Shown: positions 7,280-15,333, numbered from the stretch's first letter. The stretch: DNA of 17,322 bases from Desulfobacterales bacterium (GCA_012974315.1 JAAXQI010000120.1:1-17322); one strand, 5' to 3'. Notes: generated by a model not told the origin, from the letters alone. Numbers and translations: made by a program.

Positions 7280-7561
7280 TTAATAGTGAATTTCAAAGGC
7301 AGCAGTGCTCCCCGCTGGAGGCTCTTCGGTGGTATGGATCATTTTTACAAGAGAGTGCGGAGACCCTTCGTGAAGCCATTGCTCCATTTTTTCAACCGCA
7401 GTTTTTTCTCCTTCAATTAAGACTTCCACCGAACCGTCCGTCCGATTCCGTACCCAGCCTGAAAGACCCAGTTTTACGGCTTCATCCCGGGTGTAAGCCC
7501 TGAAAAATACGCCTTGCACTCTGCCCTCAACAATAACATGGACCCGTTTGTTACCGGTCAT
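7280..7561 (-). CDS. acyP: Acylphosphatase
   Basis: Hydrolyses carboxyl-phosphate bonds of acyl phosphates in the cytoplasm. At 93 aa it has the usual length. The signature GRVQGVFFRAYTRDEA (13-28) holds the catalytic arginine R21, and GWVRNRTDGSVEVLIEG (35-51) holds the catalytic asparagine N39. The ribosome binding site GAGGAG lies just upstream of the ATG. It starts 54 nt after the end of ligA on the same strand and is probably co-transcribed with it. A 146-nt gap with its own promoter separates it from the zinc-ribbon gene. The fold is the same as in the HypF N-terminal domain, but this is a stand-alone enzyme. Confidence 0.95.
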   Translation of the reverse strand: MTGNKRVHVIVEGRVQGVFFRAYTRDEAVKLGLSGWVRNRTDGSVEVLIEGEKTAVEKMEQWLHEGSPHSLVKMIHTTEEPPAGSTAAFEIHY

Positions 7562-7615
7562 GCAATTCTCCTCTTGCTGCTATTACGAAAGGTGGATAGC
7601 CCCAATTGATTATTT

Positions 7616-9667
7616 CTAGAACATGGATAGCTGGGGACTCTTCTTTGTGTCATCGTTAGCCGTCAGCAGTTCTGCAAAATCTTTCTCATTCAGTATTTTT
7701 AAACCAAGTTCCCGGGCTTTTTTTAATTTACTTCCAGGTTTTTCTCCAACAACTACATGGGTCACCTTCTGGCTGATCTGGGAAGCAACCTTGCCTCCCC
7801 GTTCCTTTGCCCTGACTTTGGCCTCATCTCTTGACATCCCGTCAAGGCTGCCGGTGAAAAGGAATACAAATCCCGCAAATGGGCTTTGCTCCGGACTTTT
7901 TTTCGAAGAAGCAATGGTGAGACCGAAATTCTTGAGCTGCAATAACATTTTTACGACTTCAGGGTCCTGGAAGTAATCTATTATGCTCTTTGCGGTTTGC
8001 GGCCCTATCCCCTCGATCTCAAGGAGTTCTTCTTCATTGGCGCGCAGAAGGTTTTCCAGTGAGCCAGAATAATGTTCATCGAGCAGACCGGCACCTTCTT
8101 CTCCCACATACCGGATTCCGAGAGCACTTAAGAGTCTTGCCAGGGTGGTTTCACGGCTTGCCAGAATGGCATCAATTGCGTTACGGGCGGATTTTTCAGC
8201 CCAGCCATCAAGGAGGACAAGATCGGTAACTTTCAAACCATAAATATCAGGTATATCCTGAATTATTTTTTCGTTAAAAAGCTGCTCCATCGCTTTTTTG
8301 CCCAACCCGTCAATATCCATTCCAGCCCTCGAAGTAAAATGAATGAGTAGCCGCATCCTCTGGGCCGGACAGTGAGAGTTGGGGCAGCGGGTGATTGCTT
8401 CGTTTTCCGGGAGGATGAGGCGATGCTGGCAAATCGGGCAGTTTTCAGGCATCAGGATATCTTTTTGGCTGCCATCCCGCTGTTCAACCACGGGCTTGAC
8501 AATTTCAGGGATAACGTCACCGGCCCTCTGGATAAGTACCTGGTCACCAAGCATTAAGCCTTTCCGGTTGATTTCACCAGAATTATGCAGGGTGGCGCGA
8601 CTGACCACAACACCGCCGACATTTACCGGTTCAAGGATCGCCACCGGAGTTATTGCGCCGGTGCGGCCAACCTGGAACTCAACGTCCTGCAATATGGTGG
8701 TGGCCTGGGTGGCTGCAAATTTTGCGGCAATAGCCCACCGAGGGCTTCTTGCCTTGCTGCCAAGACGCTGTTGCAGCTCAAAGGAGTTAACTTTAACGAC
8801 CATGCCGTCGATATCGTAGGGCAGGGTCTGACGAATATCTTGTAAATGGGAAAAATGTTCTACGACCTGGGAGATGTCTCCACAGAACTTTGTTAACGGG
8901 TTAATACTGAAGCCAAGTTTATCAAGATAATCCAGAAGCTCCTCCTGGCTGTTGCAAGAAATTTGTGTTGTATCACTTATTCCATAAGCAAAAAAATCAA
9001 GAGGTCTTTGGGCAGTAATCCTGGAGTCAAGTTGCCGCAGAGAACCGGCCGCAGCGTTTCGGGGATTGGCGAAAATGGTCTCACCTGCAGCAAGACGCTG
9101 CTCGTTTAGTGCCGTAAAACCCTCAAGCGAAAGATATGCTTCTCCGCGAACTTCAAGCAGCTCAGGAATTTGCATGTTTGGGGGAGCTTCCAGCCGTAGA
9201 GGAATTGAGCGGATGGTTTTGAGGTTTCTTGTAATCTCTTCGCCCGTCTGGCCGTCACCCCTTGTTGAGCCAAAACTGAGCAATCCCTTTTCATAAACAA
9301 GTTCGACTGCCAGACCGTCAAGTTTTGGCTCAGCCATATAGGATAAGGATTGTTTGGTTTTTAAAAATCTTTGCAGTCGCACTTCAAAATCATGAAGCTC
9401 CGTTTCATTGAAGGCGTTTTCCAGGCTGAGCATGGGGTGGGTATGGCGTACGGAGTTAAATTCGGCCAAAGGCTTGCCACCAACTCTTTGGGTAGGTGAA
9501 TCAGGGGTGACCAGGTCAGGATGCAACTCTTCCAGTTGCAGCAACTCCTGAAACAGTCGGTCATACTCAGAGTCGGCAATCAGTGGATCATCCAGTTCAT
9601 AATAGCGATGCGCATGGAGGTTGATCTGCTTCTTGAGTTCGGCAATTTTTTTTGCAATGTCCGACAT
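7616..9667 (-). CDS. ligA: NAD+-dependent DNA ligase LigA
   Basis: Seals nicks between Okazaki fragments and in repair, using NAD+ as adenylate donor. The 683-aa length is typical. Domains in order: N-terminal Ia domain with the NMN-binding HRYYELDDPLIADSEYD (20-36); adenylation domain with the KLDG motif (catalytic K115); OB fold; four-cysteine zinc finger CPIC...CPNSHC (about 410-440); helix-hairpin-helix repeats (ALGIRYVGEEGA, EIEGIGPQTAKSI); and a C-terminal BRCT domain (about 593-670). The ATG at 9667 fits the family N terminus, although no clear Shine-Dalgarno sequence precedes it. A 30-bp AT-rich palindrome (9691-9720) separates it from the tautomerase gene upstream. Essential housekeeping gene; nothing truncated. 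Confidence 0.98.
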   Translation of the reverse strand: MSDIAKKIAELKKQINLHAHRYYELDDPLIADSEYDRLFQELLQLEELHPDLVTPDSPTQRVGGKPLAEFNSVRHTHPMLSLENAFNETELHDFEVRLQRFLKTKQSLSYMAEPKLDGLAVELVYEKGLLSFGSTRGDGQTGEEITRNLKTIRSIPLRLEAPPNMQIPELLEVRGEAYLSLEGFTALNEQRLAAGETIFANPRNAAAGSLRQLDSRITAQRPLDFFAYGISDTTQISCNSQEELLDYLDKLGFSINPLTKFCGDISQVVEHFSHLQDIRQTLPYDIDGMVVKVNSFELQQRLGSKARSPRWAIAAKFAATQATTILQDVEFQVGRTGAITPVAILEPVNVGGVVVSRATLHNSGEINRKGLMLGDQVLIQRAGDVIPEIVKPVVEQRDGSQKDILMPENCPICQHRLILPENEAITRCPNSHCPAQRMRLLIHFTSRAGMDIDGLGKKAMEQLFNEKIIQDIPDIYGLKVTDLVLLDGWAEKSARNAIDAILASRETTLARLLSALGIRYVGEEGAGLLDEHYSGSLENLLRANEEELLEIEGIGPQTAKSIIDYFQDPEVVKMLLQLKNFGLTIASSKKSPEQSPFAGFVFLFTGSLDGMSRDEAKVRAKERGGKVASQISQKVTHVVVGEKPGSKLKKARELGLKILNEKDFAELLTANDDTKKSPQLSMF

Positions 9668-9690
9668 ATTTGTGATTTGTTTTGTTAAAC

Positions 9691-9720
9691 TAACTTAATA
9701 TTTCGTGAAATATTAAGTTA
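9691..9720. repeat. AT-rich near-perfect palindrome between the tautomerase gene and ligA
   Basis: TAACTTAATATTTC (9691-9704) and GAAATATTAAGTTA (9707-9720) are exact reverse complements separated by GT. The right arm includes the tautomerase stop codon. With only a weak T run after it, it is not a convincing intrinsic terminator. It may be an attenuating hairpin in the minus-strand transcript or an operator for ligA. Role unknown. Confidence 0.6.
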
Positions 9721-9906
9721 AGAAGGTTTTTGCAGGAGTTTACCGCCCTTGGAAATGTTTTCGTGCTGATCCTCATCAATAAAGATAAGGATGGTATCTT
9801 TGGGCTTGTTGGCCACCCTTGCAATTACATCGGTTACACCGCTGCATATCTCTTCTTTCTGCTGTTTATTCAGGGTGCCGGCCACTCTGATGTTGACATA
9901 GGGCAT
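9718..9906 (-). CDS. 4-oxalocrotonate tautomerase family protein
   Basis: A 62-aa tautomerase-superfamily protein. The start MPYVNIRVAG leaves, after removal of Met, the N-terminal proline that acts as catalytic base in this family. The length and the segment LNKQQKEEICSGVTDVIARV (12-31) are typical of the small hexameric 4-OT subgroup. The substrate cannot be told from sequence; in anaerobes these enzymes are often uncharacterised. The ribosome binding site AAGGAG precedes the ATG. It is the first gene of the minus-strand cluster leading to ligA, and its stop codon is buried in a palindrome. It is divergent from galE across a 265-nt gap. Confidence 0.88.
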   Translation of the reverse strand: MPYVNIRVAGTLNKQQKEEICSGVTDVIARVANKPKDTILIFIDEDQHENISKGGKLLQKPS

Positions 9907-10014
9907 TGTTTTCTCCTTGCTTATTGATTTTTAGAAATTGATTAAATCTATATACCCATTTAGAAGAATCTTGGCTATGTTTTGCCAAAGATGCTATCGT
10001 AAAAAAGAATCCAG

Positions 10015-10042
10015 TTCACTGTTTTTATTAAATTACTATATA
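10015..10042 (+). promoter_or_regulatory. Possible galE promoter
   Basis: TTCACT (10015-10020) and TATATA (10037-10042) are 16 nt apart, each matching 4 of 6 consensus bases. The predicted start at about 10049 would place the hairpin that begins at 10051 at the very 5' end of the mRNA. Only weakly supported. Confidence 0.3.
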
Positions 10043-10050
10043 AAAAAATG

Positions 10051-10158
10051 AGTGGGTGTTTGATTTGCTGTAGATTCGAGAAAGAGGGCTTTTCGCTATA
10101 GCATAAGCTATGCGGGAAGCCCGATGCCGAAGAAGATGCAGTAAATCAAACACCCACT
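10051..10158 (+). ncRNA. Candidate structured RNA element in the galE leader (or palindromic repeat)
   Basis: A 108-nt sequence that folds into one long hairpin. The outer arms AGTGGGTGTTTGATTT (10051-10066) and AAATCAAACACCCACT (10143-10158) are exact complements. The stem continues with 10067-10072 against 10137-10142, including two G-U pairs. TTCG (10075-10078) then faces CGAA (10128-10131). An inner stem GGGCTTTTCGC (10086-10096) pairs with 10112-10122 through two U-G pairs, and ATAGC/GCTAT closes on an ATAA loop (10103-10106) with one bulged T. All four non-Watson-Crick pairs are wobbles only in the plus-strand RNA, which favours RNA function in the galE direction. It ends 13 nt before the galE ATG. 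Alternative: a MITE or REP-like mobile palindrome. No known riboswitch class was recognised. Confidence 0.5.
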
Positions 10159-10171
10159 GAGAGTGACAATT

Positions 10172-11182
10172 ATGAGAGTACTGGTAACAGGAGGAGCAGG
10201 ATATATAGGCAGCCATACCTGCGTGGAATTATTGTTGGCCGGCTATGAAGTTATAGTGGTTGATAGCCTGATAAACAGCAGGGAAGAATCCGTCAGGCGC
10301 ATCGAGGAGATCAGCGGCAGAAAACTTGAATTTCATAAAGTTGACCTGCTGGATAAATCCGGTCTTGATAGGGTTTTTCAGCAGGCGAAAGTTGACGCGG
10401 TTATTCATTTTGCCGGCCTGAAAGCTGTTGGCGAGTCTGTTGCCATACCCTTGCAATACTATAAAAATAATATAAGCGGTTCCCTGGTGCTCTTTGAAGT
10501 CATGGCACAACATGGCGTCAGGAACCTGGTTTTCAGCTCTTCGGCAACGGTGTATGGTGATCCGGCCTCGCTTCCGATTACCGAGGATTTTCCCATAAAA
10601 TCCTCAAATCCATACGGTTGGTGCAAAGTAATGATCGAACAGATCCTGCAGGATCTCTACCTGGCGGATCCATCCTTGAACATTGCCCTGCTTCGGTACT
10701 TCAACCCGGTGGGCGCTCATCCTACCGGCAGAATCGGTGAAGATCCAAAAGGGGTACCAAACAATCTTGTTCCCTATATATCCCAGGTGGCAGTTGGCAA
10801 ACTTCCGGAACTGAAAATTTTTGGCAATGACTATCCTACACCTGACGGAACAGGGGTGAGGGATTATATCCATATCATGGATCTGGCCAGTGGCCATATA
10901 AAGGCCCTGGAAAAACTTGCCGCAAATCCGGGCCTGGTCATCTATAATCTTGGCACAGGAAAGGGATACTCCGTTTTAGAGATGGTAAATGCCTTTGCAG
11001 AGGCATCAGGTAAAAAGATACCATACAAAATTGTAGAGCGCCGGCCTGGTGATATTGCCAGTTGTTATGCTGATCCCTCAAAAGCTGAAAAGGATTTGTT
11101 CTGGAAGGCGTCAAGGGACATTAAAGCGATGTGTGCGGACACTTGGCGCTGGCAGACTAAGAACCCGAACGGTTATGAATAA
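10172..11182 (+). CDS. galE: UDP-glucose 4-epimerase
   Basis: Interconverts UDP-glucose and UDP-galactose (possibly also the N-acetyl forms) for cell-surface polysaccharide. It is an extended short-chain dehydrogenase of 336 aa from the ATG at 10172. The NAD-binding GGAGYIGSH (7-15) opens the Rossmann fold. The catalytic serine lies in FSSSATVYG (121-129), and Y148 and K152 form the YxxxK pair. NNLVPYISQVAVGK and DGTGVRDYIHIMDLA are GalE signatures. An in-frame GTG at 10163 would add 3 residues, but MRVLVTGGAGYIGSH matches the family start. The Shine-Dalgarno match is weak, and the region just upstream is occupied by the 10051-10158 hairpin, so translation could be structure-controlled. Monocistronic, with a palindromic terminator overlapping its stop codon. 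Confidence 0.96.
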   Translation: MRVLVTGGAGYIGSHTCVELLLAGYEVIVVDSLINSREESVRRIEEISGRKLEFHKVDLLDKSGLDRVFQQAKVDAVIHFAGLKAVGESVAIPLQYYKNNISGSLVLFEVMAQHGVRNLVFSSSATVYGDPASLPITEDFPIKSSNPYGWCKVMIEQILQDLYLADPSLNIALLRYFNPVGAHPTGRIGEDPKGVPNNLVPYISQVAVGKLPELKIFGNDYPTPDGTGVRDYIHIMDLASGHIKALEKLAANPGLVIYNLGTGKGYSVLEMVNAFAEASGKKIPYKIVERRPGDIASCYADPSKAEKDLFWKASRDIKAMCADTWRWQTKNPNGYE

Positions 11183-11217
11183 AAAAGTGGGACAGAATTC
11201 TGTCCCACTTTTTTATT
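11178..11217. terminator. Perfect 40-bp palindromic bidirectional terminator (galE/recA)
   Basis: The sequence from 11178 to 11217 is its own reverse complement, centred on GAATTC (11195-11200), with AGTGGGACA/TGTCCCACT arms flanked by A and T tracts. It contains the galE stop codon (11180-11182). The T tract on each strand lets it terminate both galE and the convergent recA transcript. Confidence 0.88.
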
Positions 11218-11268
11218 GATTCTGGTTGCTGGATTCTGGTTTTATACCAGTAACCAGAATCCAGAATC
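11218..11268. repeat. Inverted and direct octamer repeats downstream of recA
   Basis: GATTCTGG occurs twice (11218-11225, 11232-11239) and its complement CCAGAATC twice (11254-11261, 11261-11268). The best hairpin is CTGGATTCTGGTT (11229-11241) with AACCAGAATCCAG (11252-11264) around a 10-nt loop. No T tract follows on either strand. It may aid recA 3'-end stability or be an intergenic repeat remnant. Confidence 0.6.
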
Positions 11269-11276
11269 TAGCCTTA

Positions 11277-12332
11277 TTACTTCTTAGCCTTTTCGGGCTT
11301 TGTCTTTTCTGGTGTGGCCGAGGGCAAGGGCTTGGGCGCGGGTAGCCCGAAACCTAATCTGACCTTTTGGGCAATTTCAGTAGTTATATCATTATGTCCT
11401 TGCAGGAATGTCTTGGCATTTTCTCTTCCCTGGCCGATGCGCTCCCCTTCATAAGAGTACCATGAGCCACTTTTTTCCACGATATCCACGCTAACAGCCA
11501 GATCAAGAAGATCCCCGACCCTTGAAATGCCCTCGCCATATATTATGTCAAACTCGGCCATCTTAAAGGGTGGAGCGACCTTGTTTTTCACTACTTTAAC
11601 CCTGGTACGGTTACCGAAAGCTTCCTGACCATCCTTCAAGGTGGCAATTTTTCTGATGTCCAACCTCAAAGAACTGTAGAATTTTAAGGCGTTGCCACCA
11701 GGAGTGGTTTCCGGGTTGCCGAACATAACCCCGATTTTCATGCGGATCTGATTGATAAAGATAAGGGCTGTATTGCTGCGTTGTAAGATGCCGGTAAATT
11801 TCCGCATGGCATGTGACATGAGCCGGGCCTGCAACCCCACATGATGGTCCCCGACATTGCCATCAATCTCTGCCCGGGGAACAAGGGCTGCAACCGAATC
11901 TATAACAATAACATCAACTGCGTTACTGCTGATAAGAACCTGCGCAATTTCAAGAGCCTGCTCTCCATAGTCAGGCTGTGAAACAAGCAGGTCATCCACA
12001 TCGACACCCAGCCTGCCGGCATAGGCAATATCCAGGGCGTGCTCGGCATCGATAAAGGCGGCAATTCCGCCGCGTTTTTGTGCTTCGGCAATTATGTGCA
12101 GTGCAAGGGTGGTCTTGCCGGAAGACTCAGGGCCGTATATCTCGGTCACTCTGCCCAGGGGGATGCCCCCGACGCCTACTGCAATGTCAAGGCTCAATGC
12201 CCCTGTGGGAATTGCCGGTATTATCTCAACTTCATGGGCTCCCATCCGCATGATTGAGCCTTTGCCAAATTGCTTATCAATCTGGAACATCGCATTGTCA
12301 ATGGTTTTGTTTTTTTGATCACGGGTTGCCAT
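11277..12332 (-). CDS. recA: Recombinase RecA
   Basis: ATP-dependent strand-exchange protein and co-protease for LexA-type repressors. The 351-aa length is normal. Walker A GPESSGKTT (67-75), VIVIDSVAALVPRAEIDG with Walker B, and the DNA-binding loop 2 region around GNPETTPGGNALKFYSS are intact. The acidic-to-lysine-rich tail ends in TPEKTKPEKAKK. The ribosome binding site CAAGGAG lies 8 nt before the ATG. It sits downstream of cinA on the same strand across a 204-nt gap, a cinA-recA neighbourhood also found elsewhere. I could not identify a known LexA box in the upstream gap; the only notable symmetric site is CCGCA-N7-TGCGG at 12415-12431. Confidence 0.98.
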   Translation of the reverse strand: MATRDQKNKTIDNAMFQIDKQFGKGSIMRMGAHEVEIIPAIPTGALSLDIAVGVGGIPLGRVTEIYGPESSGKTTLALHIIAEAQKRGGIAAFIDAEHALDIAYAGRLGVDVDDLLVSQPDYGEQALEIAQVLISSNAVDVIVIDSVAALVPRAEIDGNVGDHHVGLQARLMSHAMRKFTGILQRSNTALIFINQIRMKIGVMFGNPETTPGGNALKFYSSLRLDIRKIATLKDGQEAFGNRTRVKVVKNKVAPPFKMAEFDIIYGEGISRVGDLLDLAVSVDIVEKSGSWYSYEGERIGQGRENAKTFLQGHNDITTEIAQKVRLGFGLPAPKPLPSATPEKTKPEKAKK

Positions 12333-12414
12333 ATTTATTGCTCCTTGTTTGAAAAAGTATAGCGTCAGAAGATGATAATTATTTAATTTTATAATCTATG
12401 TTAGAGGATTTGTG

Positions 12415-12431
12415 CCGCATGATGAGTGCGG
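12415..12431. promoter_or_regulatory. Short palindrome upstream of recA
   Basis: CCGCA-N7-TGCGG, about 85 nt before the recA start in a 204-nt gap. It could be an operator or a small hairpin. It matches no LexA consensus that I can recall for this group. Confidence 0.25.
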
Positions 12432-12536
12432 TCAACGTGTTATACTAATCAATAAGTCAAAACTTTAAAATAGATTTTGCGCTGGGCTGAAGATATTTTA
12501 CATGCCGGGTCAGCGATGTGTTTTTGTTTAATAATA

Positions 12537-13796
12537 TCAAGTAATTTGCAGCTTTATGCCAAGCAGGAGACGCCGTATCAGGTCCAGGGATTTTACGGCG
12601 GTTAACTCCTGCACCTGCCAGCGGTCTCCCGGGAAACGGCAGGGGATGGCAACTGTTTCATCAGGAGTGGAAAGGCCGATAAATACAGTTCCCACAGGTT
12701 TTTCTTCAGTTCCGCCTGTTGGTCCTGCGATGCCGGTGACGGACACACCAATATCAGCTCCGGTTTTATGCCTGATGCCATCCGCCATTGCCTTTGCCAC
12801 TGCAGAACTGACAGCGCCATGTTCTTCCAGCAGGGAAGAATCTAAACCCAGGAGTTTTTCTTTTAATGCATTGCTGTAAGCTATTACCCCGCCGGCAAAA
12901 TAATTCGAGCTTCCCGGCACAGTTGTGATCTTGTGTCCAATAAGTCCTCCTGAGCATGATTCTGCCGTGGCCAGGACTTTACCCTGGCTTTGCAGAAGTT
13001 TTCCCACCACACTTTCCATGGTGTCATCATCAGCTCCAAAGAGCGAATCACCAAGGGAAAGTTCAATCTCTTTTTCAAGATGCTGGAATGTACGCTTAAT
13101 TTCCGACTTGTCTTCGTCAATGACCGTAAGACTCAGGTGCACTTCCGGGAAGACCGGGTAATATCCAATGCGAACCCGGCCGTCTTCCTCTCTTTCGAGA
13201 TGGGTTACCCGCCGGTTGATTTCTATTTCACCCACCCCAAAAACTTTATACACTTTTTGTTTGACCAGCTTTACTGCACCATCCTGCAATATACCGAGTC
13301 TTGGAATGACCGTATTGGCGAGCAATTCCCGCATTTCATGGGGAACACCGGGAAGGAAAAAAATCGGTTTGTTGTCATGAACCAGAAGATATCCTGCCAT
13401 TCTGGCTTCAGGACTGAGTACCTCAGCCCCTGTCGGTAGCAGAGCAAGTTTCTGCAAATCACTCAGGGTTTGGTCATCAGGATTGGAAAGCAGCGCTTTG
13501 ATTTTTGCAAAAACCTCGGGATGAAAAACAGTGGGCCGCCCAAGGGCCTGCCCTACAACTTCACTTGTAAGGTCATCGCTTGTGGCGCCCAACCCGCCTG
13601 TTACGATGATAAAATCAGAGCGCTTGATAGCTCGCTTGAGGGTTTCGCTGATCTCTGCAGGAGTATCTCCAATGGTGGACATGGCAGTAATTTCATGCCC
13701 TGCCGAGAAAAGCAGACCGGCAGCGAAACGACTGGTGGTATTAAGCACCCTGCCGGACGTCAGTTCATCGCCAATTGCTATTATTTCTCCAATCAT
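12537..13796 (-). CDS. cinA: CinA family protein (NMN deamidase / competence-damage-inducible protein)
   Basis: Two-domain CinA of 419 aa. The N-terminal MoaB/MoeA-like domain (about 1-170) has IGDELTSG (8-15) and TGGLGATSDD (66-75), linked to ADP-ribose/FAD pyrophosphatase activity in characterised members. A linker (170-255) precedes the C-terminal PncC-type domain (about 258-412) with TAESCSGG (277-284), PGSSNYFAGGVIAYSN and GIAGPTGGTEEKPVGTVF, which deamidates NMN back to nicotinate mononucleotide. NMN is the by-product of LigA, so this protein can recycle the product of the nearby ligase; that link is biochemical, not an operon link. The ATG at 13796 fits the family start, but the Shine-Dalgarno sequence is poor. 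It starts 42 nt downstream of mtaB, so co-transcription is likely. Confidence 0.94.
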   Translation of the reverse strand: MIGEIIAIGDELTSGRVLNTTSRFAAGLLFSAGHEITAMSTIGDTPAEISETLKRAIKRSDFIIVTGGLGATSDDLTSEVVGQALGRPTVFHPEVFAKIKALLSNPDDQTLSDLQKLALLPTGAEVLSPEARMAGYLLVHDNKPIFFLPGVPHEMRELLANTVIPRLGILQDGAVKLVKQKVYKVFGVGEIEINRRVTHLEREEDGRVRIGYYPVFPEVHLSLTVIDEDKSEIKRTFQHLEKEIELSLGDSLFGADDDTMESVVGKLLQSQGKVLATAESCSGGLIGHKITTVPGSSNYFAGGVIAYSNALKEKLLGLDSSLLEEHGAVSSAVAKAMADGIRHKTGADIGVSVTGIAGPTGGTEEKPVGTVFIGLSTPDETVAIPCRFPGDRWQVQELTAVKSLDLIRRLLLGIKLQIT

Positions 13797-13838
13797 GCTG
13801 CAGTAAGGTATAGGGTATGTTTTGCTTCAAATGAAGCA

Positions 13839-15167
13839 CTAATTATCTTGAATCTGTAGAGTCCCGAGAACAAAGCGCTCCTGCAACTTTTCCAGCTTCA
13901 CCGGAACCACCCTGTTGATATGTTCCGCTTTTGCCTCAAAGTGTACCGGGATATAGTTATCAGTAAATCCTTTGGCCAAACCATCAGCTGATCTTTCAGA
14001 CTCAACCAGCACGTTATGCACCTTTCCAATCCGGCTGCCATAAAAAGCGCTTCTCTTTTTATGATCTAATTTGCGCAGAATCGCAACTCTCTCGGCTTTG
14101 ATTTTTGCAGGAATCTGGTTTTCCATTTTCGCAGCAGGGGTACCGGGTCGTTTTGAGTAGGGAAAGACATGAAAATAGGTAATGGGTAAATTCATAAGCA
14201 GCTCATATGTTTTAAGAAAATCTTCTTCCGTCTCCCCTGGAAAACCAACCACCACATCAACTCCAATTGCTGCTTCTGGAACCATTTCTTTGCAGTGGAT
14301 GACTGTATCTGTGAACTGTTCCACCGAGTACCTGCGGTTCATTTTTTTAAGGATTGTATCGCTGCCGCTCTGCAGGGGGATATGGAGGTGGCCCATGAAG
14401 TTATTCGCTTCTGCCATAAATTCCAGGATATCCCTGTTGATTTCGGACGGTTCAAGAGAACTGAGACGATATCGTACTTCAGGAGTCAGCCCGGTGAGTT
14501 TTTTCAGCAGGTGAAATAAATGTAAGGGGGGATCCAGGTCCAGGCCGTAATGCCCGACATGAATCCCGGTTATAACTATTTCTTTGTGGCCTTCGTCAGC
14601 ATAACCAAGCGCCTGGTCCAACACCTTATCCAATCCAAGGCTTCTGCTCCGGCCTCTGGCATAGGGCACAATACAGTAGGAGCAGAAATTGTTGCAGCCG
14701 TCCTGAATTTTTAAAAAAGCTCTGGTGCGGCCGGGGAAACGTTTAACAGGAAGCAGGCTGATCTCTTTCTGCAATGCAATATCGTTGAAATATTTTCCTG
14801 TATCTTTATCTGATAAAGCCACATTCAATAGCTGGTGTTTATTGGCATTTCCAACAATTATAATGGGGCTGGTCTCAATTTCTTTAATTTTTTCTGGTGT
14901 AATCTGGGCATAACAGCCGGTCACAACAATTTTTGCCTGGGGATTGGTGCGTTGCGCCCTGCGGATAAGTTGTCTTGATTGGGCAGCAGCTTTGGCAGTG
15001 ACAGCGCAGGTGTTAATGACATAAATGTCTGCGGGTTTGTTAAACGGGCTGACAGTTAATCCCTGCTCCTCAAAACCGGATTGAAATGAGGCTGACTCAA
15101 ATTGGTTGACCTTGCAGCCAAGGGTGGCCACAGCAACGGTTCTCAGATTATTTTTACTCTTCTTCAT
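13839..15167 (-). CDS. mtaB: tRNA N6-threonylcarbamoyladenosine (t6A37) methylthiotransferase MtaB
   Basis: Radical SAM methylthiotransferase that converts t6A37 to ms2t6A in tRNAs reading ANN codons. It is 442 aa. The N-terminal UPF0004 domain carries the three cysteines of the auxiliary 4Fe-4S cluster (C18 in TLGCKVNQ, C54 in INTCAV, C85 in VTGCYAQ). The radical SAM CxxxCxxC is C158-C162-C165 in DGCNNFCSYC, followed by the core TIM barrel (to about 370, with GVDVVVGFPGETEEDF). A C-terminal TRAM domain (about 375-440) binds tRNA. TLGCKVNQFES is the MtaB form, as opposed to the GCQMN form of MiaB and RimO. The start ATG at 15167 has no good Shine-Dalgarno sequence. It leads a mtaB-cinA unit and is divergent from the sugar kinase. 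Confidence 0.95.
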   Translation of the reverse strand: MKKSKNNLRTVAVATLGCKVNQFESASFQSGFEEQGLTVSPFNKPADIYVINTCAVTAKAAAQSRQLIRRAQRTNPQAKIVVTGCYAQITPEKIKEIETSPIIIVGNANKHQLLNVALSDKDTGKYFNDIALQKEISLLPVKRFPGRTRAFLKIQDGCNNFCSYCIVPYARGRSRSLGLDKVLDQALGYADEGHKEIVITGIHVGHYGLDLDPPLHLFHLLKKLTGLTPEVRYRLSSLEPSEINRDILEFMAEANNFMGHLHIPLQSGSDTILKKMNRRYSVEQFTDTVIHCKEMVPEAAIGVDVVVGFPGETEEDFLKTYELLMNLPITYFHVFPYSKRPGTPAAKMENQIPAKIKAERVAILRKLDHKKRSAFYGSRIGKVHNVLVESERSADGLAKGFTDNYIPVHFEAKAEHINRVVPVKLEKLQERFVLGTLQIQDN

Positions 15168-15333
15168 GGAGCGAATAACTTACGTAATATTGGGGAGGAA
15201 AGCAAGCTCCATGGGCTGCTAATAATATAGCAGTAAAATTACAGGGAAAATATTGTAGCTTGAACCTGAAGCGTAATTGTAATAAAGCATTAAGCAATGA
15301 CTTACCAAAAAAAAATCTGCATGGTTAACACAA
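15168..15333. other. Intergenic region between divergent mtaB and the sugar-kinase gene
   Basis: A 166-nt AT-rich spacer that must hold promoters for both directions, but I found no convincing -35/-10 pair. A small hairpin, CTGCTA-N6-TAGCAG, lies at 15216-15233. No Shine-Dalgarno sequence precedes the kinase ATG at 15334. Confidence 0.5.

Noticed and set aside
7134..7280. N-terminal extension of the zinc-ribbon protein up to 7280
   Set aside because: It would run through a good promoter (TTGACA-N17-TATAGA) and a strong ribosome binding site, so the shorter 95-aa product is favoured.
8379..8819. Open frame on the plus strand inside ligA
   Set aside because: Antisense to the intact OB-fold and zinc-finger part of LigA; composition is that of a shadow frame.
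12333..12536. LexA/SOS box upstream of recA
   Set aside because: I found no match to the LexA motifs I can recall; only a short CCGCA-N7-TGCGG palindrome is present, which is not enough for the call.
12990..13439. Open frame on the plus strand inside cinA
   Set aside because: Antisense to a clearly conserved CinA; no start signal.
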